A DNA stretch of 16,826 nucleotides. Source: Variovorax sp. GTDB lineage: Bacteria; Pseudomonadota; Gammaproteobacteria; Burkholderiales; Burkholderiaceae_C. Within the stretch, counting starts at the first letter, position 1; the number at the start of each line of letters is the position of its first letter. Below are positions 6,083 through 13,566 of this stretch, in pieces. The translations under genes were made by a program, and so were the position numbers. The stretch spans positions 1-16,826 of the forward strand of contig JAQGMX010000201.1 in assembly GCA_028292145.1 (NCBI GenBank), read 5' to 3'. The notes under the pieces are model-generated. The model was not told where the DNA came from. It was given only the letters and a program-made list of their open reading frames with translations, and did not search any database.

Positions 6083-7813
6083 TCAGACGGTCGCCGCTTT
6101 CGCGCTGGCTGCCGCATCGGCTGCCTCGTCTTCCTGCAGCAGCCGCCACATCACCTTGCCGCTGCCGCTCTTGGGCAGCGCATCGACGAAACGCACCGTG
6201 CGCGGAATTTTGTAGACCGCCATGTTCTCGCGGCACCAGTCGATGATCTGCTGCTCGGTGGTGTCCTTGTGCGTCGCGCGCAGCACCACGACGGCCTTCA
6301 CCGACTCGCCGCGGTAGGCGTCCTTCGTGCCGATGATGCAGGCCTCCTGGATGGCCGGGTTGCGGAACATCAGCAGCTCGACCTCCGCCGGCCAGACCTT
6401 GAAACCGCTGGCATTGATCATCCGCTTCAGGCGATCGGTCATGAAGAAATAGCCGTCTTCGTCGACGCGGCCCATGTCGCCAGTGCGGAAGAAGCGCTTG
6501 CCCTCGAACTCGATGAAGGCCGCTGCCGTCGCGTCGGGACGCTTCCAGTAGCCCTGGAACACCTCCGGGCCGCTGGTGATGATCTCGCCGGCCTCGCCCG
6601 TCGGCATCTCCTTCAGCGTATCCGGATCGACCACGCGCGAATCGGTGCTCATATAAGGAATGCCGAGGCACTGCTGCTTCGGATAGTCGAAGGGCTGCGC
6701 ATGCGAAGGCGCCGCGGTTTCGGTCAGCCCGTAGCCTTCCATGTAGCGCAGGCCATAAAGCTCGAGCAAGCGCTGGGCGACGGCCTGCGGCATGGCCGCG
6801 CCGCCGCCGCCGATGTAGTTGAGGCTGCTCAGGTCGAAACTGGCGAAGTTCGGGCTGGCCAGCAGGTCGATGACCATCGTCGGAATGTTGGTCCAGCTGG
6901 TAATCCTGCGCAGCGAGATCAGCCGGCCCGCGACTTCCCGGTCCCAGCGCGGCATGATGACCAGCGTGGCACCCGAGAAGATCGAGGTGTGCATCATGCT
7001 GACGGTGCCGGTGATATGGAACATCGGTATGACCGCGAGCACCACCGAATCGGCCGAAACCGCGCCCCACAACTGGCCAGCCACCGCGTTGTGCATCAGG
7101 CTCGAATGGTGGTGGATGCAACCCTTGGGCAGGCCGGTCGTGCCGCTTGTGTAAGGCAGCAGCGCCATGTCGTTCGCGCCGACGACGAGCTCTGGCGGCC
7201 GATGGCCCGCGCCGAGCGCATCGCGCCAGTGCATGACGGCGCCATCGGCGGCGTCCTCCAGCACAGGCAGCGGGTGACGCGCGAGCAGCCAGTCGTGCCA
7301 GGCCGGCGCCGGCGCCTCTTCGCCGGTGACGTCGGGATCGAACGTGTCGGTGAACTGCGTGACGATCATGTGCGCGAGGCGCTGACCGGGCTCCAGCGCG
7401 TTGCTGGCCTTCGCCAGTTCGGGTGCCAGGTCGCCGGTCGTGATCGCGACCTTCGCATCGGGATCGACGATGTAATGCTTAAGTTCTTCGGCACGGTTCA
7501 TCGGGTTGACCGGCACCACCACCGCGTTGGCGCGCAGGATCGCGAAATGTGCGATCACCAGCTGAGGGCAGTTCTGCATGTCGAGCACGACGCGGTCGCC
7601 GCGGCGCACGCCCAGCGCGTGCAGCGTGCCGGCCAGCCGCTCCGCCTGATCGACCAGTTCACGGTAGCTGATGACGCTGCCGAAGAAGATCAGCGCGTCC
7701 TTGTCGGGGTAGCGATCGGCAGAAGTGGCGAGGTTGTGCCAGAGCGAGGTGGCGGGCACGGTGATGGCATGGGGCAGCCTCGAGGGCCAGAACTTGTAGT
7801 GCGGACGGTCCAT
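6083..7813 (-). CDS. AMP-forming acyl-CoA ligase (fatty acid-CoA ligase type)
   Basis: This is a 576-residue member of the ANL adenylating superfamily. It should activate a carboxylic acid with ATP and join it to coenzyme A. The ATP-binding P-loop YTSGTTGLPKG is at 221-231, the adenylate-binding block YGLTET at 361-366 and the hinge region with TGD at 444-446. The catalytic lysine is K553 in PKSGSGK. The C-terminal domain is complete. An ATG at 7855 would add 14 residues, but the ATG at 7813 has GGAGA four bases before it, the same layout as egtB, and is preferred. The chain length and type of its substrate cannot be decided; medium- or long-chain fatty acids are the usual guess. It lies 90 bases behind the diguanylate cyclase gene on the same strand and converges on ndh. 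Confidence 0.9.
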   Translation of the reverse strand: MDRPHYKFWPSRLPHAITVPATSLWHNLATSADRYPDKDALIFFGSVISYRELVDQAERLAGTLHALGVRRGDRVVLDMQNCPQLVIAHFAILRANAVVVPVNPMNRAEELKHYIVDPDAKVAITTGDLAPELAKASNALEPGQRLAHMIVTQFTDTFDPDVTGEEAPAPAWHDWLLARHPLPVLEDAADGAVMHWRDALGAGHRPPELVVGANDMALLPYTSGTTGLPKGCIHHHSSLMHNAVAGQLWGAVSADSVVLAVIPMFHITGTVSMMHTSIFSGATLVIMPRWDREVAGRLISLRRITSWTNIPTMVIDLLASPNFASFDLSSLNYIGGGGAAMPQAVAQRLLELYGLRYMEGYGLTETAAPSHAQPFDYPKQQCLGIPYMSTDSRVVDPDTLKEMPTGEAGEIITSGPEVFQGYWKRPDATAAAFIEFEGKRFFRTGDMGRVDEDGYFFMTDRLKRMINASGFKVWPAEVELLMFRNPAIQEACIIGTKDAYRGESVKAVVVLRATHKDTTEQQIIDWCRENMAVYKIPRTVRFVDALPKSGSGKVMWRLLQEDEAADAAASAKAATV

Positions 7814-7903
7814 GAAGTCTCCAACGGAATCGCCGAGATTACGACGGCCGGACACTCGCCCGACAGAGGGGAAGCCCCCGGGAGGGTCGCGCAGGCGACG
7901 CCG

Positions 7904-9658
7904 TCAGTCGGGCGTGCCGAAAACCTGAATGCCCGACGCGTCTGCGCGCCGGTCGTGCTTGGCTGCATACATGGCGGCGTCGGCATGGCGGATGAGTACG
8001 TCGGCATCGATGCCGGCGTCCGGATAGATCGCGATGCCCAGCGACGCATCCAATTGCAACAGATGCGCCTCCACCTCCAGCGGCTCCCGCAAGGCCAGAA
8101 GAACACGGCGGCCCATTTCGAGCGCGAGGCCCTGGCTGCTCACCCGGTACTGCAGGATCGCGAACTCGTCGCCGCCCATGCGCCCGACGACGCCGGCCTT
8201 TCCGACGGCCAGACTCATCTTTCCGGCTGCAAGCGCCAGGACCTTGTCGCCGATGGCATGGCCGAAACGGTCGTTCACCGGCTTGAATTCGTCGATGTCG
8301 ATGTAGTGCACCGCAAAACCTTCGCCGGTACTCGAGGCCGATTCGGTCGCGCCGGCAAGGTATTCGAGGAAGACCTCCCGGTTGATGAGCGAAGTCAGCC
8401 CGTCGTGACTGGCCAGGTGCCGGATGCGCTCCTCGCTGCGCTTGCGGTCGGTGATGTCCGTATAGGTGCGCACGACGCCGCCGCCCTCGATCGGCACGAT
8501 CGAGACTTCGATCACGCGGCCATCCGGCCGTTCGCGGTCGTAGCGCTGGATGCCCTCGATACCGGAGTTCGGACGCATCATGGGCAGCAGATCTTCGGCG
8601 GTGCGCGCGAATTCGCCGTGCGTCCACTGGTATTCCACCACTTGCCAAAACGGCGGACGCGACGCCATCAGTTCGCGCGGCAGATCGAGCAATTGCAGCA
8701 CGCGGTCATTGCAGACCTCGACGATTCCTTCCGCGCTCACCATCATGATGCCCTGCTCCATGCGCTCGAGCGTGGTCTCGAGCAGCGCCGATTTCTGGCG
8801 CAACAGCGCTTCGCTCTCGCGCGCACGACGCTCTGCGATCTGCAGCCGGTTCTGCTGGCGCTTGAGGATGGTGATGTCGACATGGGCAAAGAAACGCTTG
8901 CCGTCGGGCCCGCGCTGCTCGATCACGCGACTCCAGCGCTCGAAAGGCAGCGGCACTTCGAAAGGCGCGCCGGCAAAGCGCATGTTTTCTTTCAGCACCG
9001 TCAATCCGCTTTCGAACAATGCCGACGCGCTGTTTTCAAAACCCCGCCAGGCACGGCGATAGGCCTCTTCGAAAATCATGCCGACAGCGGTGTCGCGGTG
9101 ACTGAAGCCATACATGGTCGCAAAGGGTTGATTGACCCACAGGATGCGATCGTCCGCACCGCTGACCATCACGCCGTCCGCGACATGATCGAAGAGTGAC
9201 GTTCCTTCGACACCCTGCAGATTCAGGCGCTCCAGCGCAAACGATGCCGCATCGTCCGTGGGCGATCCGTATTCATCCCGACGCCAGATGCGGATGCGGC
9301 CGATACCCGGCACCGGCAACGACGCCACCATCAGGCGTCGACCACGGTGCTCGAACGCAAAAGGCCGCTGCTGCGCCCGATGACGGGCCACGCCTTCTTC
9401 GATGTAGCGATCGATCTGCGGCATTTCTTCGGCGCTGAGCCGTCCGTTATAGAAACGGCGGAGGTTGACGGCGTAGGGCTCGCCGACTGCGACCGCGCCC
9501 GCATGCTCAGGAAAAAAGGCCACGAAGCTCCGGTTCCATGCCATCAGCCGGTCCTCGTCGTCGAAAAGGCAGATGGCAATGTCGAGGCTGTCGAGGGCTT
9601 CGACGACGGGTTGCAAAAGCACACCCACAAACTGCAACGGTGCATCAGTTGGCTTCAC
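7904..9658 (-). CDS. PAS-PAS-PAS-GGDEF diguanylate cyclase
   Basis: This 584-residue cytoplasmic signalling protein should make cyclic di-GMP from two GTP. Three PAS-like sensor regions are visible: about 20-125 (DIAICLFDDEDRLMAWN), about 155-265 (HVADGVMVSGADDRILWVN) and about 297-405 (MEQGIMMVSAEGIVEVCN). A helical linker with many charged residues lies at about 265-300. The GGDEF domain follows from about 415: HDGLTSLINR at 418-427, IDIDEFKPVND at 453-463, the active site GGDEF intact at 495-499, and SLGIAIYPDAG at 539-549. The usual RxxD inhibitory site five residues before GGDEF is replaced by GKAG (486-489), so product feedback there is unlikely. No EAL domain or membrane segment is seen. 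Translation starts at GTG with AAAGAG about ten bases upstream. The sensed signal is unknown. Confidence 0.9.
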   Translation of the reverse strand: MKPTDAPLQFVGVLLQPVVEALDSLDIAICLFDDEDRLMAWNRSFVAFFPEHAGAVAVGEPYAVNLRRFYNGRLSAEEMPQIDRYIEEGVARHRAQQRPFAFEHRGRRLMVASLPVPGIGRIRIWRRDEYGSPTDDAASFALERLNLQGVEGTSLFDHVADGVMVSGADDRILWVNQPFATMYGFSHRDTAVGMIFEEAYRRAWRGFENSASALFESGLTVLKENMRFAGAPFEVPLPFERWSRVIEQRGPDGKRFFAHVDITILKRQQNRLQIAERRARESEALLRQKSALLETTLERMEQGIMMVSAEGIVEVCNDRVLQLLDLPRELMASRPPFWQVVEYQWTHGEFARTAEDLLPMMRPNSGIEGIQRYDRERPDGRVIEVSIVPIEGGGVVRTYTDITDRKRSEERIRHLASHDGLTSLINREVFLEYLAGATESASSTGEGFAVHYIDIDEFKPVNDRFGHAIGDKVLALAAGKMSLAVGKAGVVGRMGGDEFAILQYRVSSQGLALEMGRRVLLALREPLEVEAHLLQLDASLGIAIYPDAGIDADVLIRHADAAMYAAKHDRRADASGIQVFGTPD

Positions 9659-9755
9659 TTGGCAGCTCTTTCACGGATTGGGGCGAATTCTGCCCTGGAA
9701 AACATCTCGGACAGGCACCTCGGACAGGGCGTCCGCACTCCGCTGGTGCGCATTC

Positions 9756-9767
9756 CTTGCATACAAG
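9756..9767 (+). promoter_or_regulatory. Candidate GntR/FCD operator, CTTGCATACAAG
   Basis: The 12-base site CTTGCATACAAG is symmetric at 10 of 12 positions and lies 28 bases before the GntR start codon. Its core TTGCATACAA is one base away from TTGTATACAA, a half-site pattern known for several GntR regulators of the FCD branch. Its position just upstream of the regulator gene that heads the transport operon suggests autoregulation. Binding is inferred from the pattern and location. Confidence 0.55.
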
Positions 9768-9779
9768 CTGGCACGGAAG

Positions 9780-9793
9780 CTGCTGATCAGCAG
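9780..9793 (+). repeat. Perfect 14-base palindrome next to the GntR start
   Basis: CTGCTGATCAGCAG is a perfect palindrome that ends two bases before the GntR ATG. It occupies the place where a ribosome site would be, and no good Shine-Dalgarno sequence is otherwise present. As DNA it could be a second protein-binding site; as RNA a short hairpin could limit ribosome access. Confidence 0.5.
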
Positions 9794-9795
9794 GC

Positions 9796-10563
9796 ATGTC
9801 GATCTCCGCATCCGAAATCAGTGCACGCATCGTCGAGGCCGTGATGGCGCGCAAGCTCGCGCCCGGCTCCCGGCTCGGCGAACAGCAGCTGGCGATGCTG
9901 TTCGGCTGCAGCCGCACCATCGTGCGCGAGGCGCTGACCCGTTTGGCGGCGCGCGGCATCGTCACCGTCGAGGCGCGGCGGGGCTGGTTCGTGATCGAGC
10001 CGTCGCAGGAAGAAGCGCGCGAAGCCTTCGAGGCCCGCCGGGTGATCGAGGTCGGGCTGATCCGCAGCGCGGGCAGCGCCGGCAGCATCGACAAGGCTGC
10101 GCTGCGCCGCCTGAAGGCGCATCTCCAGCGAGAAAAAGCGGCCGTCAAGGGAAGCGATGTCGGTGCACGCAGCTTCCTGCTCGGCGATTTCCACGTCTGC
10201 CTGGCCGAATGCCTGGGCAACACCTTGCTGGCCGACACGCTGCGCGACTTCACCGCGCGCACCACGTTGATCGCCATGCTCTATCAATCCACGCACGACG
10301 CGGCGCAATCGTGCGAGGACCACGTGCGCATCGTCGATGCGCTGGCGCGCGGCGATGCGGCCGAAGCCGAGGCACTGATGGCCGAACACATCGGCACCGT
10401 GCATTCGGCCCTGCGCGCGCAGGCCAGCCCCGATCCGCTGGCGCAACTGCGCGATGCGCTCGCACCGATGCCGGGCGCCCGCCCCCGCCGTCGCGCGACG
10501 CCCGCCGCGCCGACGGACGACACCTCCATCGATTCATCCACTTACCTAGGAGCTCTCTTATGA
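9796..10563 (+). CDS. GntR-family transcriptional regulator, FCD (FadR) branch
   Basis: This 255-residue protein has an N-terminal winged helix (about 5-68) with the GntR signature LGEQQLAMLFGCSRTIVREAL at 27-47. A helical FCD ligand-binding domain follows at about 75-205. The FCD metal-site residues appear present: D131 and H133 in GDFH, H176 in CEDH and H198 in MAEH, so ligand binding through a metal ion and a carboxylate is likely. A loose tail of about 45 residues, rich in Pro, Ala and Arg, follows and is longer than usual for the family. The stop codon overlaps the start of the binding-protein gene (ATGA), so the regulator is translated together with the transporter it most likely controls. 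The ligand is probably the transported amino acid or a product of it; this is inferred from context. Confidence 0.9.
   Translation: MSISASEISARIVEAVMARKLAPGSRLGEQQLAMLFGCSRTIVREALTRLAARGIVTVEARRGWFVIEPSQEEAREAFEARRVIEVGLIRSAGSAGSIDKAALRRLKAHLQREKAAVKGSDVGARSFLLGDFHVCLAECLGNTLLADTLRDFTARTTLIAMLYQSTHDAAQSCEDHVRIVDALARGDAAEAEALMAEHIGTVHSALRAQASPDPLAQLRDALAPMPGARPRRRATPAAPTDDTSIDSSTYLGALL
10548..10552 (+). promoter_or_regulatory. Ribosome binding site deciding the binding-protein start
   Basis: AGGAG lies seven bases before the ATG at 10560, inside the last codons of the GntR gene. It fixes the start of the binding protein at 10560, although the same frame stays open about 1 kb further upstream. 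The downstream start with this site also gives a proper signal peptide. Confidence 0.85.
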
Positions 10564-11351
10564 AAATCTCTAAACGCCTCTTCGCGCTCGGCCTCACGGC
10601 AGCCGCAATCCTTTCCGCCACCGGCGCACAGGCTCAGGCCGCGCTGGACAACATCATGAAGTCGAAGACGATCAAGATCGCCGTGCCGACCGACTATCCG
10701 CCCTACGGTTTCGTCGGTCCCGACATGGCACCGCAGGGCCTGGACGTCGAAACGGCGAAGCTGATCGCATCCAAGCTCGGCGTCAAGGTCGAGCTGGTGC
10801 CGGTGACCAGCGCCAACCGCATCCCGTACCTCCAGACGCGCAAGGCCGACCTGGTCATCTCCACGCTGGGCAAGAACGCCGAACGCGAGAAGGTCATCGA
10901 CTTCAGCAGCGCCTACGCGCCGTTCTTCCAGGCCGTCTATGCCGCGAAGAACATGAGCATCAAGACCTTCGCTGACATGGGCGGCAAGAGCGTCGCCGTG
11001 ACCCGCGGCGCGATGGAAGACCAGGAACTCGCCAAGGTCGCCCCGACCACGCTCGATTACAAGCGCTTCGAGGACAACAACGCGACGATCGCCGCCTTCG
11101 TGGCCGGCCAGACGCAGACCATCGCGACCAGCGCGGCCGTCGCCGGCGACATGATGAAGCGCAACCCGCAGTTGGGCGTCGAATACAAGCTGCTGCTCAA
11201 GGACAGCCCGTGCTTCGTCGGCATCGCCAAGGGCGAGGACGCCCTCAAGGCCAAGGTCAACGAGATCATCGCCGCGGCTCGCAAGGACGGCACGATCGAC
11301 AAGATGGCCACCCAGTGGCTCGGCCGTCCGGCCGGCGACCTGCCGCTCTGA
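10560..11351 (+). CDS. Periplasmic amino acid-binding protein of an ABC importer
   Basis: This 263-residue solute-binding protein (family 3) captures a polar amino acid in the periplasm and delivers it to the two permeases encoded next. A classic Sec signal peptide covers residues 1-25 (positive MKISKR, hydrophobic core, cleavage after TGAQA). The mature part starts with the family pattern KIAVPTDYPPYGFVGPD at 39-55. The ligand-site block SANRIPYLQTRKADLVIS follows at 84-101, and AEREKVIDFS at 107-116. The arginine in ANRIPYL and the aspartate in RKAD are typical of amino acid binders that clamp the alpha-amino and carboxyl groups. It overlaps the GntR gene by four bases. The exact amino acid cannot be decided. 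Confidence 0.92.
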   Translation: MKISKRLFALGLTAAAILSATGAQAQAALDNIMKSKTIKIAVPTDYPPYGFVGPDMAPQGLDVETAKLIASKLGVKVELVPVTSANRIPYLQTRKADLVISTLGKNAEREKVIDFSSAYAPFFQAVYAAKNMSIKTFADMGGKSVAVTRGAMEDQELAKVAPTTLDYKRFEDNNATIAAFVAGQTQTIATSAAVAGDMMKRNPQLGVEYKLLLKDSPCFVGIAKGEDALKAKVNEIIAAARKDGTIDKMATQWLGRPAGDLPL

Positions 11352-11380
11352 TCCGCCCGATCCACTGATCCCTTACGATC

Positions 11381-12043
11381 ATGCTCATCGACTTCGACTT
11401 CATGGCTGTCCTCAGCCAGTGGCCGCTGCTGCTCAAAGGCGTGGCATGGACGGTCGGCCTGACCGCCATCGCCACGGTGCTGGGCATGATCGTCGGCACG
11501 CTCTGCGCCTGGGCGCGGGCGTCCGGCGCGCTGTGGCTGCGCACCATCGTCGGCACCTATGTGGAGCTGATCCGCAACACGCCGTTCATCGTGCAGCTGT
11601 TCTTCATCTTCTTCGGGCTGCCGGCGGCGGGCTTCAAGCTGTCGGCGGAGACGGCATCGATCATCGCGATGGTGATGAACCTCGGCGCCTATTCGACCGA
11701 GATCATCCGCGCCGGCATCGAGGCCACGCCGAAGGGGCAGATCGAGGCCGCGGTGAGTCTGGCGCTGAGCAAGGCGCAGGTCTTCCTGCGCGTGGTGCTG
11801 CCGCCGGCGCTGAAGAAGGTGTGGCCGTCGATGGTCAGCCAGATCATCATCGTGATGCTCGGCTCGGCGGTCTGCGGACAGATTTCCACCGAGGAACTCA
11901 GCTACGCCGCGAACCTGATCCAGAGCCGGAACTTCCGCGCTTTCGAGGCGTTCATCGTCGCGACGCTGATCTATCTCGCCCTGTCGGTGGCGCTGCGGCG
12001 TCTGCTGAACTGGGCCGGTCCCAAATACTTTTTCGGTCGATAG
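11381..12043 (+). CDS. Amino acid ABC transporter permease, first subunit
   Basis: This is a 220-residue inner membrane permease of the polar amino acid (HisM/HisQ-like) family, which forms the channel with the next gene product. Hydrophobic segments lie at about 22-45, 68-82, 92-108, 150-168 and 188-203. The cytoplasmic EAA loop that contacts the ATPase is clear (IEAAVSLALSKAQVFLRVVLP, 121-141), as is the family block IRNTPFIVQLFF at 64-75. The ATG at 11381 is 29 bases after the binding-protein stop, with no strong ribosome site; a second ATG at 11402 is possible and would remove seven residues. It lies in the middle of the five-gene operon. Confidence 0.93.
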   Translation: MLIDFDFMAVLSQWPLLLKGVAWTVGLTAIATVLGMIVGTLCAWARASGALWLRTIVGTYVELIRNTPFIVQLFFIFFGLPAAGFKLSAETASIIAMVMNLGAYSTEIIRAGIEATPKGQIEAAVSLALSKAQVFLRVVLPPALKKVWPSMVSQIIIVMLGSAVCGQISTEELSYAANLIQSRNFRAFEAFIVATLIYLALSVALRRLLNWAGPKYFFGR

Positions 12044-12058
12044 GAAGGAAACCCTCCC

Positions 12059-12712
12059 ATGGTCGAATTCACCCTTTGGGACATCCTGCGCAACCTGCTT
12101 CTCGCGTTGCGCTGGACAGTCGCCCTGTCGCTGATCGCCTTCGTCGGCGGCGGCCTGGTCGGCGCCCTGCTCCTGTTTCTGCGGCTTCGCGGCGGCAAGG
12201 GCATGGAGCGCGCGGTCAGCCTTTACGTGCAGTTGTTCCAGGGCACGCCGCTCCTGATGCAGCTGTTCCTCTGCTACTTCGGCATCGCGCTGTTCGGCAT
12301 CGACGTGTCGGCCTGGACGGCCGCATCGGTGGCGCTCACGCTCTACACCAGCGCCTACCTGACCGAAATCTGGCGCGGCTGCGTCGCGTCGATTCCGAAG
12401 GGGCAATGGGAAGCGTCGAGCAGCCTGGCGCTGAGCTTCAGCGAGCAGATGCGCCACGTCGTGCTGCCGCAGGCCGTGAAGATCGCGACCGCACCGACCG
12501 TCGGCTTCCTGGTGCAGGTGGTCAAGGGCACGGCGCTGGCATCGGTCATCGGCTTCGTCGAACTGACCAAGGCCGGCAGCATGATTTCCAACGCCACCTT
12601 CCGCCCTTTCGTGGTCTTCAGCTGCATCGCGCTGCTGTACTTCGCGCTGTGCTTCCCGATCAGCCTGCTCGCCAAACACCTGGAAAGAAAAACCTATGCC
12701 AACCGTCGCTGA
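12059..12712 (+). CDS. Amino acid ABC transporter permease, second subunit
   Basis: This 217-residue inner membrane protein is a paralogue of the preceding permease and should be its partner. The block FQGTPLLMQLFLCYFGI at 60-76 marks the family, and the ATPase-contacting loop is WEASSSLALSFSEQMRHVVLP at 117-137. Five hydrophobic segments are visible. A purine-rich AGGAAGGAA sequence eight bases before the ATG overlaps the stop codon of the first permease gene. The 3' end overlaps the ATPase gene by 17 bases. A diverged pair of permeases fits a heterodimeric channel. Confidence 0.93.
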   Translation: MVEFTLWDILRNLLLALRWTVALSLIAFVGGGLVGALLLFLRLRGGKGMERAVSLYVQLFQGTPLLMQLFLCYFGIALFGIDVSAWTAASVALTLYTSAYLTEIWRGCVASIPKGQWEASSSLALSFSEQMRHVVLPQAVKIATAPTVGFLVQVVKGTALASVIGFVELTKAGSMISNATFRPFVVFSCIALLYFALCFPISLLAKHLERKTYANRR

Positions 12713-13499
12713 AATACCCGTGGCCGCCGCCGTCACATCGCATGGCGGACACGTCGTCGCCGGTGCGCCGATCGTCCAGATCACCGCGCTGCGGAAGTCG
12801 TACGGCACCAACGAAGTGCTCAAGGGCATCGATCTGACCGTGAAGCGCGGCGAGGTGATCGCCATCATCGGCAAGAGCGGCTCGGGCAAGAGCACGTTGC
12901 TGCGCTGCATCAACGGGCTGGAAGTGTTCCAGGAAGGTGCGCTCACCGTCGACAACAAGCCGCTGCTGCACGAAAGCGCGATGGCGATGCGCGAACTGCG
13001 CCAGCGCGTGGGCATGATCTTTCAGAGCTTCAACCTGTTCCCGCATCTCACCGTCGGCAAGAACGTGATGCTGGCGCCGACGCTGGTCAAGCAGCGCGGC
13101 AAGGTCGAGGCCGCGAGCCAGGCGCGCAAGCTGCTGACGCGCGTCGGGCTGGCGGAAAAGTTCGATGCCATGCCCGACCAGCTCTCGGGTGGCCAGCAGC
13201 AGCGCGTGGCCATCGCCCGTGCGCTGGCGATGGAGCCGGCTGTTCTGCTGTGCGACGAGATCACGTCGGCGCTCGACCCGGAACTGGTCGGCGAGGTGCT
13301 GCGCGTGGTCGAATCGCTCGCCGACGAGGGCATGACGCTGCTGATGGTCACGCACGAAATGAGCTTCGCCCGCAAGGTCAGCGACCGCGTGATCTTCATG
13401 CACCAGGGGCGCGTGCACGAGATGGGGCCGCCGACGGAGCTGTTCGGCAATCCGCAAACGCCGGAGCTCAAGCAGTTCCTCTCGTCCCTCCACGACTGA
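12696..13499 (+). CDS. Amino acid ABC transporter ATPase
   Basis: This 267-residue ATPase powers the importer from the cytoplasmic face. All nucleotide-site motifs are intact: Walker A GKSGSGKS at 59-66, the Q-loop Q110, the signature LSGGQQQR at 163-170, Walker B VLLCDE at 183-188 with E188 as the catalytic residue, and the switch H220. SALDPE at 191-196 is the D-loop. About 26 residues precede the normal start of the fold; they are rich in Ala and Val and partly encoded in the overlap with the permease gene. The ATG at 12696 has GGAAAG about nine bases before it. A later start is possible, but no better ribosome site was seen. It is the last gene of the transport operon. Confidence 0.94.
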   Translation: MPTVAEIPVAAAVTSHGGHVVAGAPIVQITALRKSYGTNEVLKGIDLTVKRGEVIAIIGKSGSGKSTLLRCINGLEVFQEGALTVDNKPLLHESAMAMRELRQRVGMIFQSFNLFPHLTVGKNVMLAPTLVKQRGKVEAASQARKLLTRVGLAEKFDAMPDQLSGGQQQRVAIARALAMEPAVLLCDEITSALDPELVGEVLRVVESLADEGMTLLMVTHEMSFARKVSDRVIFMHQGRVHEMGPPTELFGNPQTPELKQFLSSLHD

Positions 13500-13534
13500 A
13501 CGCACGACCGCGCATTCGTTCCCCGCGCGGCTCA

Positions 13535-13559
13535 GGGGCTTGCGCATGTGGCAAGCTCC
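13535..13559 (+). terminator. Hairpin after the transport operon
   Basis: A nine-pair stem with one G-U pair (GGGGCTTGC / GCAAGCTCC) and a seven-base loop lies 35 bases after the ATPase stop codon. No T run follows, so it is not a classic intrinsic terminator; it may slow polymerase or protect the 3' end of the operon message. It also ends seven bases before the ATG of the next gene and so could affect its translation. Confidence 0.4.
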
Positions 13560-13566
13560 GGGCGTT

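Larger units (their letters stand above)
9659..9795. promoter_or_regulatory. Divergent region between the cyclase gene and the GntR operon
   Basis: This 137-base stretch is the longest gene-free part of the window. It holds AAAGAG, the probable ribosome site of the leftward cyclase gene, at its left end, and a GGGC-(7)-GCCC inverted repeat at 9681-9695. Its right half holds a GntR-type operator candidate and a perfect palindrome, both listed separately. I could not identify a convincing -35/-10 pair for either gene. Confidence 0.45.

Noticed and set aside
7886..7899. GTCGC-GCAG-GCGAC hairpin after the cyclase gene
   Set aside because: The stem is only five pairs, no T run follows on the minus strand, and such stems are common by chance in GC-rich DNA.
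6047..9199. A 1050-codon open frame on the plus strand
   Set aside because: It lies opposite the acyl-CoA ligase and diguanylate cyclase genes. Its translation is rich in Arg, His, Asp and Gly with no recognisable domain, as expected of an antisense frame in high-GC DNA.
9573..10559. Long upstream extension of the binding-protein frame
   Set aside because: It runs across the cyclase start, the intergenic region and the GntR gene. The ATG at 10560 has AGGAG and a signal peptide directly after it.
11057..13015. A 652-codon open frame on the minus strand opposite the permease genes
   Set aside because: It is antisense to four clear transporter genes, and its translation is low-complexity with no domain.
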